The position numbers and the translations under genes were made by a program. Under the pieces are notes generated by a model. It had not been told where the DNA came from. It saw only the letters and a program-made list of their open reading frames with translations, and made no database searches. Positions 8,546 through 16,937 of a stretch of 64,000 nt of DNA are shown one piece after another; the stretch's first letter is position 1; every line of letters begins with the position of its first letter. The DNA is from Streptomyces olindensis (GTDB lineage Bacteria; Actinomycetota; Actinomycetes; Streptomycetales; Streptomycetaceae): positions 1 to 64,000 of the forward strand of contig JJOH01000005.1 in NCBI GenBank assembly GCA_000696115.1, read 5' to 3'.

Positions 8546-9555
8546 CGGGCCTTCTTCCGGGAGATCTGGTCGACGGTCACCGCGAGGATCACCAGGACGC
8601 CGGTGATGAGGGTCTGGTAGATGGAGGCGACCCCCATCAGTTGCAGGCCGTTGCGGAAGACGCCGACGATGAGGACGCCGATGAAGGTGCCGAGGACCGA
8701 TCCGCGTCCGCCGAAGAGGCTGGTGCCGCCGAGGACCACGGCGGTGATGCTGTCGAGGTTGTCGGTCTGCCCCGCCTGCGGATCGCCCACTCCGGTACGG
8801 GAGATGAGCAGGAGAGCGGCGATGCCGTACAGCAGTCCCGCCACGGTGTAGACGCCGATGGTCAGTCGCGACGTCCGGATGCCGTTCAGCCGCGCCGCCT
8901 CCGGGCTGTTGCCCAGCGCGTAGACGTGCCGGCCCCAGCCGGTGCTGCTCAGCGCGTAGGCGAGGAGGAGGAACAGGGCGATGGTGACCAGGGAGCCGTA
9001 GGTGACGTCGGTGTAGCCGAGCGGGAAGGTCTGCCCGAGCGCGGTCAGCGGGCCGGGCAGATTGGTGACCGTCTGCTCCTCGGAGTAGATGTGGGTCAGC
9101 GCGAACGCCACGTTGAGCATGCCGAGGGTGACGATGAACGGCGGCAGTGGAATCTTCTGTACCAGCACCCCGTTGAGCAGGCCGAATCCACCACAGACGA
9201 CCAGGCCCAGCGCGATGGCGACCAGCGGCGGCAGGCTGCCCTCGGCCGCCATCCTGGCGATCACGATGCTGCCGAAGGCCATCACGGCTCCGCAGGACAG
9301 GTCGATGCCCGCGGTGAGGATGATCAGGGTCTGGCCGATGGCGAGGGTGCCGACGACCATGACCTGCTGAATGATCAGTGAGAAGTTCCCGCCGGTGAGG
9401 AACTGGTCGGTGGACAGGGAGAAGAAGACGCAGGCCAGGAGGAGGGCGGCCAGAGGGCCCGTGGTCGGTGCCGTGAGCAGTCTGCGGGCCGTCGTCGGCG
9501 CTTTGAGCTCCGCGTACGGTGAGGATGTGCTCGGCGGTGTGGACGTGGCTGTCAT
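8542..9555 (-). CDS. Sugar ABC transporter permease (RbsC/FrcC type)
   Basis: This 337-residue integral membrane protein has about eight to ten hydrophobic segments and the family signatures TAGIDLSCGAVMAFG (near residue 80) and GGTSLFGGRGSVLGTFIG near the end. It forms the channel of a ribose-family importer. A ribosome site (AAGGA) lies 6 bases before the ATG. The gene is separated from the binding-protein gene by 133 bases that contain a hairpin, and overlaps the ATPase gene by 4 bases. Confidence 0.93.
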   Translation of the reverse strand: MTATSTPPSTSSPYAELKAPTTARRLLTAPTTGPLAALLLACVFFSLSTDQFLTGGNFSLIIQQVMVVGTLAIGQTLIILTAGIDLSCGAVMAFGSIVIARMAAEGSLPPLVAIALGLVVCGGFGLLNGVLVQKIPLPPFIVTLGMLNVAFALTHIYSEEQTVTNLPGPLTALGQTFPLGYTDVTYGSLVTIALFLLLAYALSSTGWGRHVYALGNSPEAARLNGIRTSRLTIGVYTVAGLLYGIAALLLISRTGVGDPQAGQTDNLDSITAVVLGGTSLFGGRGSVLGTFIGVLIVGVFRNGLQLMGVASIYQTLITGVLVILAVTVDQISRKKAR

Positions 9556-9621
9556 GCGAAGTCCTTAGGACAGTAATCCCTTGTCGCCAGGACAAAGGAG
9601 GGAGCGGCCGTCCCCGCGGGT

Positions 9622-9648
9622 CGGGGTGGTGCCGGGCCGGCCGCCCCG
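9622..9648 (-). other. Intercistronic hairpin, binding protein / permease
   Basis: CGGGGTGG and CCGCCCCG (one G-U pair) can form an 8-bp stem between the binding-protein stop and the permease start. Hairpins in this position commonly give higher expression of the binding protein than of the membrane parts. A similar arrangement is seen at the xylF-xylG junction at 50371-50402. Confidence 0.45.
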
Positions 9649-9688
9649 CTGAGGGGAGTGGCTGTCTCGTACGGTCCTCAGGGCCGGC

Positions 9689-10723
9689 TCAGCCCCAGCA
9701 GTTCTCCAGGCCGTAGGCGGTGTCCTTCGAGGTGACCCCGTCCTGCGCCTTGTCGGTGATCAGGGTGACGCCGGTGTCGGTGTAACCGGACGCCTTCTTG
9801 CCGTCCTTGGCGTACGTCACGACGGCCTTGACGCCTTCGGCGGCCATCTTCAGCGGGTACTGCTGCGAGGTCGCGGCGATCTTGCCGTCCTTCACGGCCT
9901 GGGTGCCGGTGCAGCCGCCGTCGACGGAGACGATCAGGACGTCCTTCTCCCGGCCCTTGGCCTTGAGCGCGGTGTACGCGCCGAGCGCGGCGGGCTCGTT
10001 GATGGTGTAGACGACGTTGATGCCGGGCTCCTTCTGGAGGCAGTTCTCCATCGCCGTCTGGCCCTTGGCCTGGTCACCGCCGGTGTCCTGGGAGCAGACG
10101 ATGGAGGGGTCGCCCTTCTCGACGCCGAAGCCCTTGAGGAAGCCGTCGTGCCGCTGGACGCCGACGGAGACGCCCGGCGCGAGGTCGAGGGTGGCTATCT
10201 TGGCCGACTTGCCCTTCACGGCGGCCTTGGCGTACTCGCCGATCAGCTCGCCGGCCTTGAGATTGTCGGTGGCGAAGAGGGCGTCGACGGCGCTCTCCGG
10301 TTCGGTCGGGGTGTCCAGGGCGATGACCAGGACGCCCTTGGCCTTCGCCTTCTCGATCGCGGGCACGATCGCCTTGGAGTCGCTGGGGGTGATCAGGATG
10401 CCCTTCACACCGGCGGCGACCATGTTCTCGATGGCCGTGACCTGACCGGCGTTGTCGCCGTCGAACTTGCCGGCCGCGGTCATGAGCTTGACGCCCTCGG
10501 CCTTCGCCGACTTCTCCGCGCCCTCCTTCATCTTCACGAAGAACGGGTTGGTGTCGGTCTTGGTGATCAGACCTACCTTGACGTCGCCCGAACCGGCGCT
10601 GGAAGAACCCGATCCGGAACCGGCACCGGAACCGGGTCCGCAGGCCGTCAGAGCGAGAGTCACGACGCCCGTGGCAGCTGCGGCTCTGAGGAGGGAGGAG
10701 GGCAGGTGAGTGGTGCGAGACAT
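9689..10723 (-). CDS. Sugar-binding lipoprotein of the fructose-type ABC transporter
   Basis: The 344-residue protein has a lipoprotein signal peptide (MSRTTHLPSSLL, hydrophobic core, then TLALTACG with the lipobox Cys) followed by a ribose-binding-protein fold: KVGLITKTDTNPFFVKMKEGAE, GILITPSDSKAIVPAI, VIALDTPTEPESAVDALFATDN. It captures the sugar outside the membrane for the downstream permease. I chose the ATG at 10723 because AGGAG lies 5 bases upstream; a GTG two codons earlier overlaps that ribosome site. It is the first gene of the minus-strand operon and lies behind the tandem operator at 10786-10815. Fructose as ligand is inferred from the neighbours. Confidence 0.93.
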   Translation of the reverse strand: MSRTTHLPSSLLRAAAATGVVTLALTACGPGSGAGSGSGSSSAGSGDVKVGLITKTDTNPFFVKMKEGAEKSAKAEGVKLMTAAGKFDGDNAGQVTAIENMVAAGVKGILITPSDSKAIVPAIEKAKAKGVLVIALDTPTEPESAVDALFATDNLKAGELIGEYAKAAVKGKSAKIATLDLAPGVSVGVQRHDGFLKGFGVEKGDPSIVCSQDTGGDQAKGQTAMENCLQKEPGINVVYTINEPAALGAYTALKAKGREKDVLIVSVDGGCTGTQAVKDGKIAATSQQYPLKMAAEGVKAVVTYAKDGKKASGYTDTGVTLITDKAQDGVTSKDTAYGLENCWG

Positions 10724-10785
10724 GATCACTCCTGAGGGATGACGAGCGGCACGGGGCCGGGAGTTCGGAGCATGCCGCCCCGAGG

Positions 10786-10815
10786 TGTCATCGCTGACTT
10801 ATGTCATCGTTGACA
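10786..10815. promoter_or_regulatory. Tandem LacI-type operator, transporter/kinase divergent region
   Basis: Two near-palindromes lie in direct tandem with a 16-bp period: TGTCATCGCTGAC (10786-10798) and TGTCATCGTTGACA (10802-10815). The site lies between the divergent binding-protein gene (start 10723) and the PfkB kinase gene (start 10974). The same double arrangement, with a 14-bp perfect palindrome as its second half, occurs before the GH32 gene at 15086-15115. The likely binder is the LacI protein of 6609-7631, which is inference from proximity. Confidence 0.75.
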
Positions 10816-10973
10816 CTGCATGGCGAGGATGATGGACTCCGTGTCCCGGCAACGTCAATGCCTTGCGCCCGTCACAAATCGGCAACGCCCGGGACCGCCG
10901 CCCCCGCGCACTGGTCGGTGCCTGTGTCAGCAAGCGCCCGGTTTTCCCGTCCGTCCGGAGAGAAGAGCAGCCC

Positions 10974-11936
10974 ATGAGCCCGCGCCAGATCACCGTCCTG
11001 GGAGAGTGCGTCGCGGACGCCTTCGCCGAAGCCGCGACCGCCGCGAACGAACTCGCCCTGCGCGTGCTGCCCGGCGGGGGGCCCGCGAACACGGCGGTGG
11101 CCCTGGCCCGGCTGGGCACCCCGGCACGCTTCCTCGCCCGCCTGTCCGGTGATGTGTTCGGCCGTCTTTTCCGGACCCACCTGGAGGCATCCGGCGTGGA
11201 CCTGACGTACGCCGTGGCGGCGGCCGAGCCCAGCACGCTGGCTGTGGCGGAGCTGGATGCCCAGGGGCAGGCCGTGTTCTCCTTCCACGCCCAGAACACG
11301 GCCGACTGGCAGTGGGCTCCGGGGGAACTGTCGCGGGTGGACCTGTCCGAGACGGCCTGTGTGCACACCGGGTCGCTGGCGCTGGTCCGCCGGCCCGGCG
11401 CGGCGGTGGTGGAGGAGTTCCTGGCAACCGCCGCGCCCCGGGCCACGATCAGCATCGATCCCAATGTCCGGCCGCTGCTGGTGAACCCCGACGTCTACCG
11501 GGACCGGCTCGCGCACTGGTGCGGCCTCGCCGACATCCTGCGGCTGAGCGAAGACGACCTGGCGCTGCTTCTGCCGGGCACCCCGCCGGAGCAGGCGTGC
11601 GACCTCTGGCATGCCGCGGGGGTACGGCTCGTCGTGATCACGCTCGGCGCCGACGGGGCCCTCGCCTCACTCGATGGTGAACGGCTGAGGGTGCCTGCGG
11701 TCGCGACGAGAGTGGTCGACACGGTGGGAGCGGGGGACTCCTTCACCGCCGGGCTGCTGCACCACCTCGCGGCACGCGGAGTCCTGGGCGGCCGGCTGGC
11801 CGGTCTTGGACTCGACGACGTGGCGGAAGCGTGCGGGTTCGCCGCCCGGGTCGCCGCCCGGACCTGCTCGGTCGTCGGCCCCAACCCGCCCTGGCGGGAC
11901 CAGCTGGCGCGGTCGGTGACCGCCGCCGACGCCTGA
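10974..11936 (+). CDS. PfkB-family sugar kinase, probable fructokinase
   Basis: This 320-residue kinase shows the PfkB signatures: an N-terminal GGGPANTAVALARLG (sugar and lid region), ISIDPNVRP near the middle, and the C-terminal anion hole and catalytic base in DTVGAGDSFTAGLL. It phosphorylates a sugar with ATP. Fructokinase fits the context of a fructan hydrolase and a ribose/fructose-type importer, but ribokinase-like specificities cannot be excluded from sequence. The ATG at 10974 was preferred over upstream in-frame starts because the family-typical sequence (ITVLGECVADAF) begins right there and GGAGAGAAGAG lies just upstream. It is transcribed divergently from the transporter operon across the shared operator. 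Confidence 0.88.
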   Translation: MSPRQITVLGECVADAFAEAATAANELALRVLPGGGPANTAVALARLGTPARFLARLSGDVFGRLFRTHLEASGVDLTYAVAAAEPSTLAVAELDAQGQAVFSFHAQNTADWQWAPGELSRVDLSETACVHTGSLALVRRPGAAVVEEFLATAAPRATISIDPNVRPLLVNPDVYRDRLAHWCGLADILRLSEDDLALLLPGTPPEQACDLWHAAGVRLVVITLGADGALASLDGERLRVPAVATRVVDTVGAGDSFTAGLLHHLAARGVLGGRLAGLGLDDVAEACGFAARVAARTCSVVGPNPPWRDQLARSVTAADA

Positions 11937-12024
11937 CGGGACCGTACGCCGCCCGGCGCCTCGTCTCCCCCCACCCGCATCCCCCCACCTCACTCCACCC
12001 ACCCACGGACAAGGACACGGAACC

Positions 12025-12327
12025 ATGACGAAGACTCTGCTCGCCGAGTTCACCGCCCGAGAGGGAGCGGAACGCGAGGTCGCCCGCCTGATCCGGGAGT
12101 ACGCCCTGAAAGTGCGCGAAGAGGAAGGCAACCTGACCTTCGACGTCTACACCAAGGCGGCCAGCCCGCGCGCCTTCTGGATCTTCGAGGTCTACCGGGA
12201 CGAGGACGCCTTCAAGGCACATCTGGCCGCCCCGTACGGCGCCCCGTTCAATGCCGCGCTCACCCCGCTGATCGAGGAGGACGCCTCCGTACTGACGTTT
12301 CTCGATCCGCTGGCCACGCGTCCGTGA
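12025..12327 (+). CDS. Antibiotic biosynthesis monooxygenase (ABM) domain protein
   Basis: The 100-residue protein is one ABM ferredoxin-like domain: LLAEFTAREGAEREVARLIREYA, then EEGNLTFDVYTKAASPRAFWIFEVYRDEDAF and AHLAAPYGAPF. Small proteins of this family (YgiN/quinol-monooxygenase type) act as dimers on quinone-like or aldehyde substrates, or without cofactor. Here it follows the kinase gene by 88 bases on the same strand, so it could be co-transcribed; a link to fructose metabolism is not obvious. A bidirectional hairpin terminator follows. Confidence 0.85.
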   Translation: MTKTLLAEFTAREGAEREVARLIREYALKVREEEGNLTFDVYTKAASPRAFWIFEVYRDEDAFKAHLAAPYGAPFNAALTPLIEEDASVLTFLDPLATRP

Positions 12328-12347
12328 CGAGCGTTGAACACCGGCGG

Positions 12348-12400
12348 CGCCCCGGAGCTGGAGCGCGAGGAGATCGAACCGCTGCTCCAACTCCGGGGCG
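12348..12400. terminator. Bidirectional terminator between convergent genes
   Basis: CGCCCCGGAG-C-TGGAGC (12348-12364) pairs with GCTCCA-A-CTCCGGGGCG (12384-12400): a 17-base stem with a single mismatch and a 19-base loop. It lies between the stop of the ABM gene and the stop of the convergent GH32 gene and can serve both. Confidence 0.75.
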
Positions 12401-12415
12401 ACGGCCCCCGGCTCG

Positions 12416-14974
12416 TCACCGCCAGATGGACCTCAGCTGCCAGGCCTGGAGGTGGTCTAGGGTGGCGGTGCCGCCTTCGGCGAAGACCTCGACGCCGGTG
12501 CTGGAGGGGTCGGGGAAGATCTGGTCGGTGATCACGGCCTCGCCGTCGCCGCCGAAGACCTCGACGGACGACCAGTCGACCAGGATCCGCAGCTTGACCT
12601 TGCCGTCCTCGGCCTTCAGAGGTGCGGTCTGGACGCCGGGGAAGGTGCTGTTGAAGTCCCCGGCGCCGGAGCGGGTGCGGTCGACGTACAGCTCCTGGGT
12701 CATGGTGTCGTAGCCGATGACGGTCTCCTCGCCGCCTGCTCCGGTGCGCACCTTCAGGCCGAAGCGGTCGGCGTCCTCGAGGGAGAAGGTCGCCTCGATG
12801 TCGAGTGCCTTGCCCTTGGCCCCGCGGCTGGCCAGGGACCTGGAGGTGTTCTTGACGGTAATGTCGGACGCGGTGGCCGGGCGGTTGTTCCGGAGGGACT
12901 CCAGGCCGCCCACCGGCTTGCTGGTCAGCCGGATCTGACCGTCGACGGTGCGCAGGGCCATCTCCCTCGGAACGCTCTGGGCGCCGCGCCAGGGGGAGGT
13001 GGGGATGGCGCCGCCGTAGTCCCAGTTGTTCATCCAGCCGATCATGTACCGCCTGCCGCCCGGCGCGTTCTCCCAGGACACCGCCGCGTAGTAGTCCTTG
13101 CCGTAGTCGGCCCAGTCGGCGCGCTGCAGGACGGACTTGGCGGGCTTCTCGGCGGCGGTGAACCGGTCGGCCAGGACGTGGCCCCAGCCGCCGGTGTTCA
13201 TGTCGACGACCTGGATCCGCGCCTTCTTGCCGACGTAAGGGCGCATGTCGAAGGACGCCCAGTCCAGGGTCTCGCTGTCGGCGCCGGTGGCGCTGCGGAC
13301 GACCTTGCCGTCGACGATCAGGTTGACCGACGTCTCCATGGAGACGCGCTGGGCCTGTGTGTCGGACATGACGATGTGGTCGACGTTGAGGTGGCCCCAG
13401 CCGCCGGTGTTGTCGTCGACGATCTTGATCTGAGCCTTTTTGCCGGCGAGGTCGCTGACGTCCCAGGAGGCCCAGTTGAGCGCTTCGGTGTCCTTTCCGG
13501 TGGCGCTGCGGACGACCTGGCCGTCCACGACGAGTTGGACGACGGTGGGGCCGGAGGAGCCCGCGGGATGGTTACCGCCGCCGATGAGGAAGTTGATGTG
13601 CTTCTTGTCGAGGGTGAACTCGGGCGATGTGAGGGTGCCGGTGGTGGAGTCACCGTTCAGGAAGGTGTTGACCAGGCCGTTCCCCAGGAAGCCGGAAACG
13701 CCCTGCTGGCCGGGGAGGGTGCCGGTGGCCGGTGCGGTGCCGAAGGCGTCCCCGGTCGCCGTCCAGTCGCCGTACGTTCCGCCTTCGAAGTCGGCGAGGA
13801 CCGTGCCGTCGGGCGGAGTGCCGTTCAGGACGGTGCCGGCCTCGTGCGGATGCCGCCCGCCGCCGATCTTGAAGTTCAGGTAGGGGCTGTCCACGGTGAA
13901 GGCGGGGGAGGTGAGGGTGCCGGTGGCGCCGTCGCCTCCGTGGAAGCTGTTGGCGAGGCCCTTGCCTTCGAAGCCGGAGACGGCTCCCTGACCGTCCACC
14001 GCCCCGGTCGCCGGTTCCCGGCCGAACGCGGTGCCGGTCGTCGTCCACTCACCGAAGTCGGTGCCCTCGAAGTCCTGCATCACCGTGCCGGTGGGCGGGG
14101 TGTAGGTGCCCTTGTCGTCGGCCGTGAACTTCTTGCCGTCGAAGTCGCCGACGAAGTACTGGGCGGCCGAACCGCCCGCGATGCCACCGGGGTTGATGTT
14201 GACGACCAGCACCCACTTGACGTTGTTCCTGTCGCCGTCGACCGCGAGGGGGAACAGATCCGGGCACTCCCACACGCCGCCTGTCGCACCGGTCGGCCCG
14301 AACTCGCTGAGCAGATCCCAGTCCTTGAGGTTCTTCGACGAGTAGAACCGCACCTTGCGCTCGGCGGACAGCGACACGGTCATCAGCCAGCTCCTGGTCG
14401 GCGCGTACCACTGGACCTTGGGGTCGCGGAAGTCCTTGGAGCCGATGTCGATGACCGGATTGCCCTGGTACTTGGTCCAGGTGCGGCCTCGGTCGGTGCT
14501 GTAGGCGAGCGACTGGGCCTGCTTGCCGCTGTCCTTGTAGGCGCTGGTGTAGATCGCCACCATGGGCGGGTTCTTCTTCGTGCCGAAACCGGTGGTGTTG
14601 TTCCAGTCGACGACCGCGCTGCCGGAGAACACCATCTCCTCGTCGTCGTGCGACAGGGCGAGCGGCAACTCGTCCCAGTGGACCAGGTCCTTGCTCACCA
14701 CGTGTCCCCAGGACATGTCGCCCCAGGAGTTGCCGTTGGGGTTGTACTGGTAGAAGAGGTGGTATTCGCCCTTGTAGTAGACGAGGCCGTTGGGATCGTT
14801 CATCCAGTTCTTCTGCGGAGTGAAGTGGAACTGGGGTCTGTAGGTCTCGGTGTGCGACGGGGTGTCGGCAGCGACTGCCCGGGGGGCCGGCAGGGCCGCC
14901 GACAGGGCGCAGACGGTCGCCACCGCCGCCACCATCCGTATGCGGGCATGCCGGGATACGCGTGCAGAGCTCAT
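12416..14974 (-). CDS. Secreted GH32 fructan hydrolase (levanase/inulinase type) with nested inserts
   Basis: This 852-residue enzyme has a signal peptide (about 1-36, cut after AVA) and a GH32 five-bladed catalytic domain: the nucleophile motif WMNDPNG (57-63), FRDPK (182-186) and the acid/base motif WECPDLF (235-241). Catalytic sequence resumes only at about 613 (WADYGKDYYAAVSW, MIGWMNNW), and the C-terminal beta-sandwich runs from about 680 to 850 (LRILVDWSSVEVFGGDG). Residues about 297-610 are an insert made of two related modules, one inside the other. GH32 enzymes hydrolyse levan, inulin or sucrose; exported fructose would feed the adjacent transporter and kinase. The ATG at 14974 has AGGAG 5 bases upstream. 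Exact linkage specificity cannot be read from sequence. Confidence 0.92.
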   Translation of the reverse strand: MSSARVSRHARIRMVAAVATVCALSAALPAPRAVAADTPSHTETYRPQFHFTPQKNWMNDPNGLVYYKGEYHLFYQYNPNGNSWGDMSWGHVVSKDLVHWDELPLALSHDDEEMVFSGSAVVDWNNTTGFGTKKNPPMVAIYTSAYKDSGKQAQSLAYSTDRGRTWTKYQGNPVIDIGSKDFRDPKVQWYAPTRSWLMTVSLSAERKVRFYSSKNLKDWDLLSEFGPTGATGGVWECPDLFPLAVDGDRNNVKWVLVVNINPGGIAGGSAAQYFVGDFDGKKFTADDKGTYTPPTGTVMQDFEGTDFGEWTTTGTAFGREPATGAVDGQGAVSGFEGKGLANSFHGGDGATGTLTSPAFTVDSPYLNFKIGGGRHPHEAGTVLNGTPPDGTVLADFEGGTYGDWTATGDAFGTAPATGTLPGQQGVSGFLGNGLVNTFLNGDSTTGTLTSPEFTLDKKHINFLIGGGNHPAGSSGPTVVQLVVDGQVVRSATGKDTEALNWASWDVSDLAGKKAQIKIVDDNTGGWGHLNVDHIVMSDTQAQRVSMETSVNLIVDGKVVRSATGADSETLDWASFDMRPYVGKKARIQVVDMNTGGWGHVLADRFTAAEKPAKSVLQRADWADYGKDYYAAVSWENAPGGRRYMIGWMNNWDYGGAIPTSPWRGAQSVPREMALRTVDGQIRLTSKPVGGLESLRNNRPATASDITVKNTSRSLASRGAKGKALDIEATFSLEDADRFGLKVRTGAGGEETVIGYDTMTQELYVDRTRSGAGDFNSTFPGVQTAPLKAEDGKVKLRILVDWSSVEVFGGDGEAVITDQIFPDPSSTGVEVFAEGGTATLDHLQAWQLRSIWR
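13145..14080 (-). repeat. Nested duplicated module inside the GH32 gene
   Basis: Two copies of one module are coded here. Copy A begins PPTGTVMQDFEGTDFGEW (about residue 293) and reaches IGGGRHPH (370-377). Copy B then begins PPDGTVLADFEGGTYGDW (about 388) and runs complete through IGGGNHPAG, QLVVDGQVVRSATG, DNTGGWGHLNVDHIV to about 541. After that the missing second half of A appears: NLIVDGKVVRSATG (551-564) to NTGGWGHVLADRF (593-605). So B sits inside A, and A sits inside the GH32 propeller. Confidence 0.8.
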
Positions 14975-15085
14975 GGTGTCTCCTAGTCCCGCGGCTCGTC
15001 GGCGCAGCACTGACTGCGGCCCGGCGCGGGCGGACCGAAAGTGACATCCCAGGCGGACGGCGACGCCCACGCCGCCGCCCCAGGG

Positions 15086-15115
15086 TGTCATCGTTGACTT
15101 GTGTCATCGATGACA
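15086..15115. promoter_or_regulatory. Tandem LacI-type operator before the GH32 gene
   Basis: TGTCATCGTTGAC (15086-15098) is followed at the same 16-bp period by TGTCATCGATGACA (15102-15115), a perfect 14-bp palindrome. It lies 112-141 bases upstream of the GH32 start. The match to 10786-10815 in sequence, order and spacing indicates that both promoters are controlled by the same protein, most simply the LacI regulator at 6609-7631. Confidence 0.78.
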
Positions 15116-15280
15116 TCGGGTGCCCGATTATGGGGCGGAGCCCGGTCGGCGCGTCAATGGTCCGGACGCGATTGATCTTGCCGTGGCGGGGCCGGGCGGG
15201 CGAACTGGCAGGTCAGGGCGGAGACTTGGGTGGTGAACCGACACCCGGGGCTGGGCACGGTGTATGTCGGATCAAGCTAC

Positions 15281-15332
15281 CGCCGCACGCCGTCCCGACC
15301 CGCACGCATGCGAGTCGGGACGGCGTGCGGCG
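15281..15332 (-). terminator. Strong terminator of the MurA-like gene
   Basis: CGCCGCACGCCGTCCCGAC (15281-15299) and GTCGGGACGGCGTGCGGCG (15314-15332) form a perfect 19-bp stem; the 14-base loop itself contains CGCATGCG. It starts 11 bases after the stop codon of the minus-strand gene. Confidence 0.85.
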
Positions 15333-15343
15333 GCACCTGCCGG

Positions 15344-16873
15344 TCAGATGTCCCGGAACGTCTCGATCTGCGCCCCGATGGAGTTGAGCCGCTCCGCCAG
15401 GTCCTCGTAACCCCGGTTGATGACGTACACGTTACGCAGCACCGACGTGCCGTCGGCCGCCATCATCGCCAGCAGGACGACCACGGCGGGGCGCAGGGCG
15501 GGCGGGCACATCATCTCGGCGGCGCGCCAGCGGGTGGGGCCCTCGACCAGGACGCGGTGGGGGTCCAGGAGTTGGAGCCGGCCGCCGAGGCGGTTCAGGT
15601 CCGTGAGGTAGATCGCGCGGTTGTCGTAGACCCAGTCGTGGATGAGCGTCTTGCCCTGGGCGACCGCCGCGATGGCCGCGAAGAACGGGACGTTGTCGAT
15701 GTTCAGGCCGGGGAACGGCATGGGGTGGATCTTGTCGATCGGCGCCTCCAGCTTGGAGGGCCGGACGGTGAGGTCCACCAGCCGCGTGCGGCCGTTGTCG
15801 GCGAAGTACTCGGGCGTGCGGTCGTGGTCGAGGCCCATCTCCTCCAGGACCGCCAGCTCGATCTCCAGGAACTCGATGGGGACGCGGCGGACCGTCAGCT
15901 CCGACTCGGTGACGACGGCCGCCGCGACCAGGCTCATCGCCTCGACCGGGTCCTCGGAGGGGGAGTAGTCCACGTCGACGTCGATGGTCGGCACGCCGTG
16001 CACGGTGAGCGTGGTGGTGCCGATGCCGTCGACCTTGACGCCGAGCGCCTCCAGGAAGAAGCACAGGTCCTGGACCATGTAGTTGGAGGAGGCGTTGCGG
16101 ATGACGGTGGTGCCGTCGTGCCGGGCGGCGGCGAGCAGCGCGTTCTCGGTGACCGTGTCCCCGCGCTCGGTCAGGACGATCGGGCGGTCGGGGCTGACCG
16201 AGCGGTCCACCTGGGCGTGGTACTGGCCCTCGGTGGCGGCGATGTCCAGGCCGAACCGGCGCAGCGCGATCATGTGCGGCTCGACCGTGCGCGTGCCGAG
16301 GTCGCAGCCGCCGGCGTAGGGCAGCTTGAAGTGGTCCATGCGGTGCAGCAGCGGGCCGAGGAACATGATGATCGACCGGGTGCGGCGGGCCGCGTCCGCG
16401 TCGATCGCCGCGAGGTCCAGCTCGGACGACGGCACGATCTCCAGGTCGACACCGTCGTTGATCCACCGGGTGCGCACGCCGATGGAGCCCAGCACCTCCA
16501 GCAGCCGGTACACCTCCTCGATGCGGGCGACGCGGCGCAGCACCGTGCGCCCCTGGTTGAGCAGCGAGGCGCACAGCAGCGCGACGCACGCGTTCTTGCT
16601 CGTCTTCACGTCGATGGCACCGGACAGCCGGCGCCCGCCGACGACCCGCAGATGCATCGGACCGGCATAGCCGAGGGACACGATCTCGCTGTCGAGGGCC
16701 TCCCCGATGCGCGCGATCATCTCAAGGCTGATGTTCTGGTTGCCGCGCTCGATCCGGTTGACGGCGCTCTGGCTGGTGCCGAGCGCCTCGGCCAGCTGCG
16801 ACTGCGTCCAGCCCCGGTGCTGCCGGGCGTCACGGATGAGCTTGCCGATGCGTACGAGGTAGTCGTCTGCCAT
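15344..16873 (-). CDS. XRE helix-turn-helix fused to a MurA-like enolpyruvyl transferase
   Basis: The 509-residue protein begins with an XRE-type DNA-binding domain (about 5-62: LIRDARQHRGWTQSQLAEAL, then SQSAVNRIERG). From about residue 73 it is a full-length UDP-N-acetylglucosamine 1-carboxyvinyltransferase fold. It keeps the lysine of the KNA motif (about 93) and the catalytic cysteine in AGGC (190). MurA makes UDP-GlcNAc enolpyruvate, the first committed step of peptidoglycan. The fusion may be a working second MurA, a repressor that senses the cell-wall precursor, or both. A palindrome at 16886-16901 sits 13 bases upstream of the start codon, as expected for autoregulation. The neighbour acnA is conserved beside this gene in other Streptomyces, from memory. 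Confidence 0.9.
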   Translation of the reverse strand: MADDYLVRIGKLIRDARQHRGWTQSQLAEALGTSQSAVNRIERGNQNISLEMIARIGEALDSEIVSLGYAGPMHLRVVGGRRLSGAIDVKTSKNACVALLCASLLNQGRTVLRRVARIEEVYRLLEVLGSIGVRTRWINDGVDLEIVPSSELDLAAIDADAARRTRSIIMFLGPLLHRMDHFKLPYAGGCDLGTRTVEPHMIALRRFGLDIAATEGQYHAQVDRSVSPDRPIVLTERGDTVTENALLAAARHDGTTVIRNASSNYMVQDLCFFLEALGVKVDGIGTTTLTVHGVPTIDVDVDYSPSEDPVEAMSLVAAAVVTESELTVRRVPIEFLEIELAVLEEMGLDHDRTPEYFADNGRTRLVDLTVRPSKLEAPIDKIHPMPFPGLNIDNVPFFAAIAAVAQGKTLIHDWVYDNRAIYLTDLNRLGGRLQLLDPHRVLVEGPTRWRAAEMMCPPALRPAVVVLLAMMAADGTSVLRNVYVINRGYEDLAERLNSIGAQIETFRDI

Positions 16874-16882
16874 GAGGTTGAG

Positions 16883-16901
16883 GTTATCTCAGATATGAGA
16901 T
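16883..16901. promoter_or_regulatory. ATCTC-N6-GAGAT palindrome before the XRE-MurA gene
   Basis: GTTATCTCAGATATGAGAT has inverted arms ATCTCA/TGAGAT. It lies immediately upstream of the XRE-MurA start codon, where bound protein would block initiation. A second site with the same arms and the same spacing occurs at 17253-17271 on the aconitase side. Confidence 0.6.
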
Positions 16902-16937
16902 GCCGCCCGACGGGGGGTCCGTTCGGGTGACGGGGCG

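Larger units (their letters stand above)
14975..15343. other. Intergenic region upstream of GH32 gene
   Basis: This 369-base gap holds the GH32 leader, the tandem operator at 15086-15115 and, at its far end, the terminator of the MurA-like gene at 15281-15332. I see no coding sequence in it. Confidence 0.7.
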
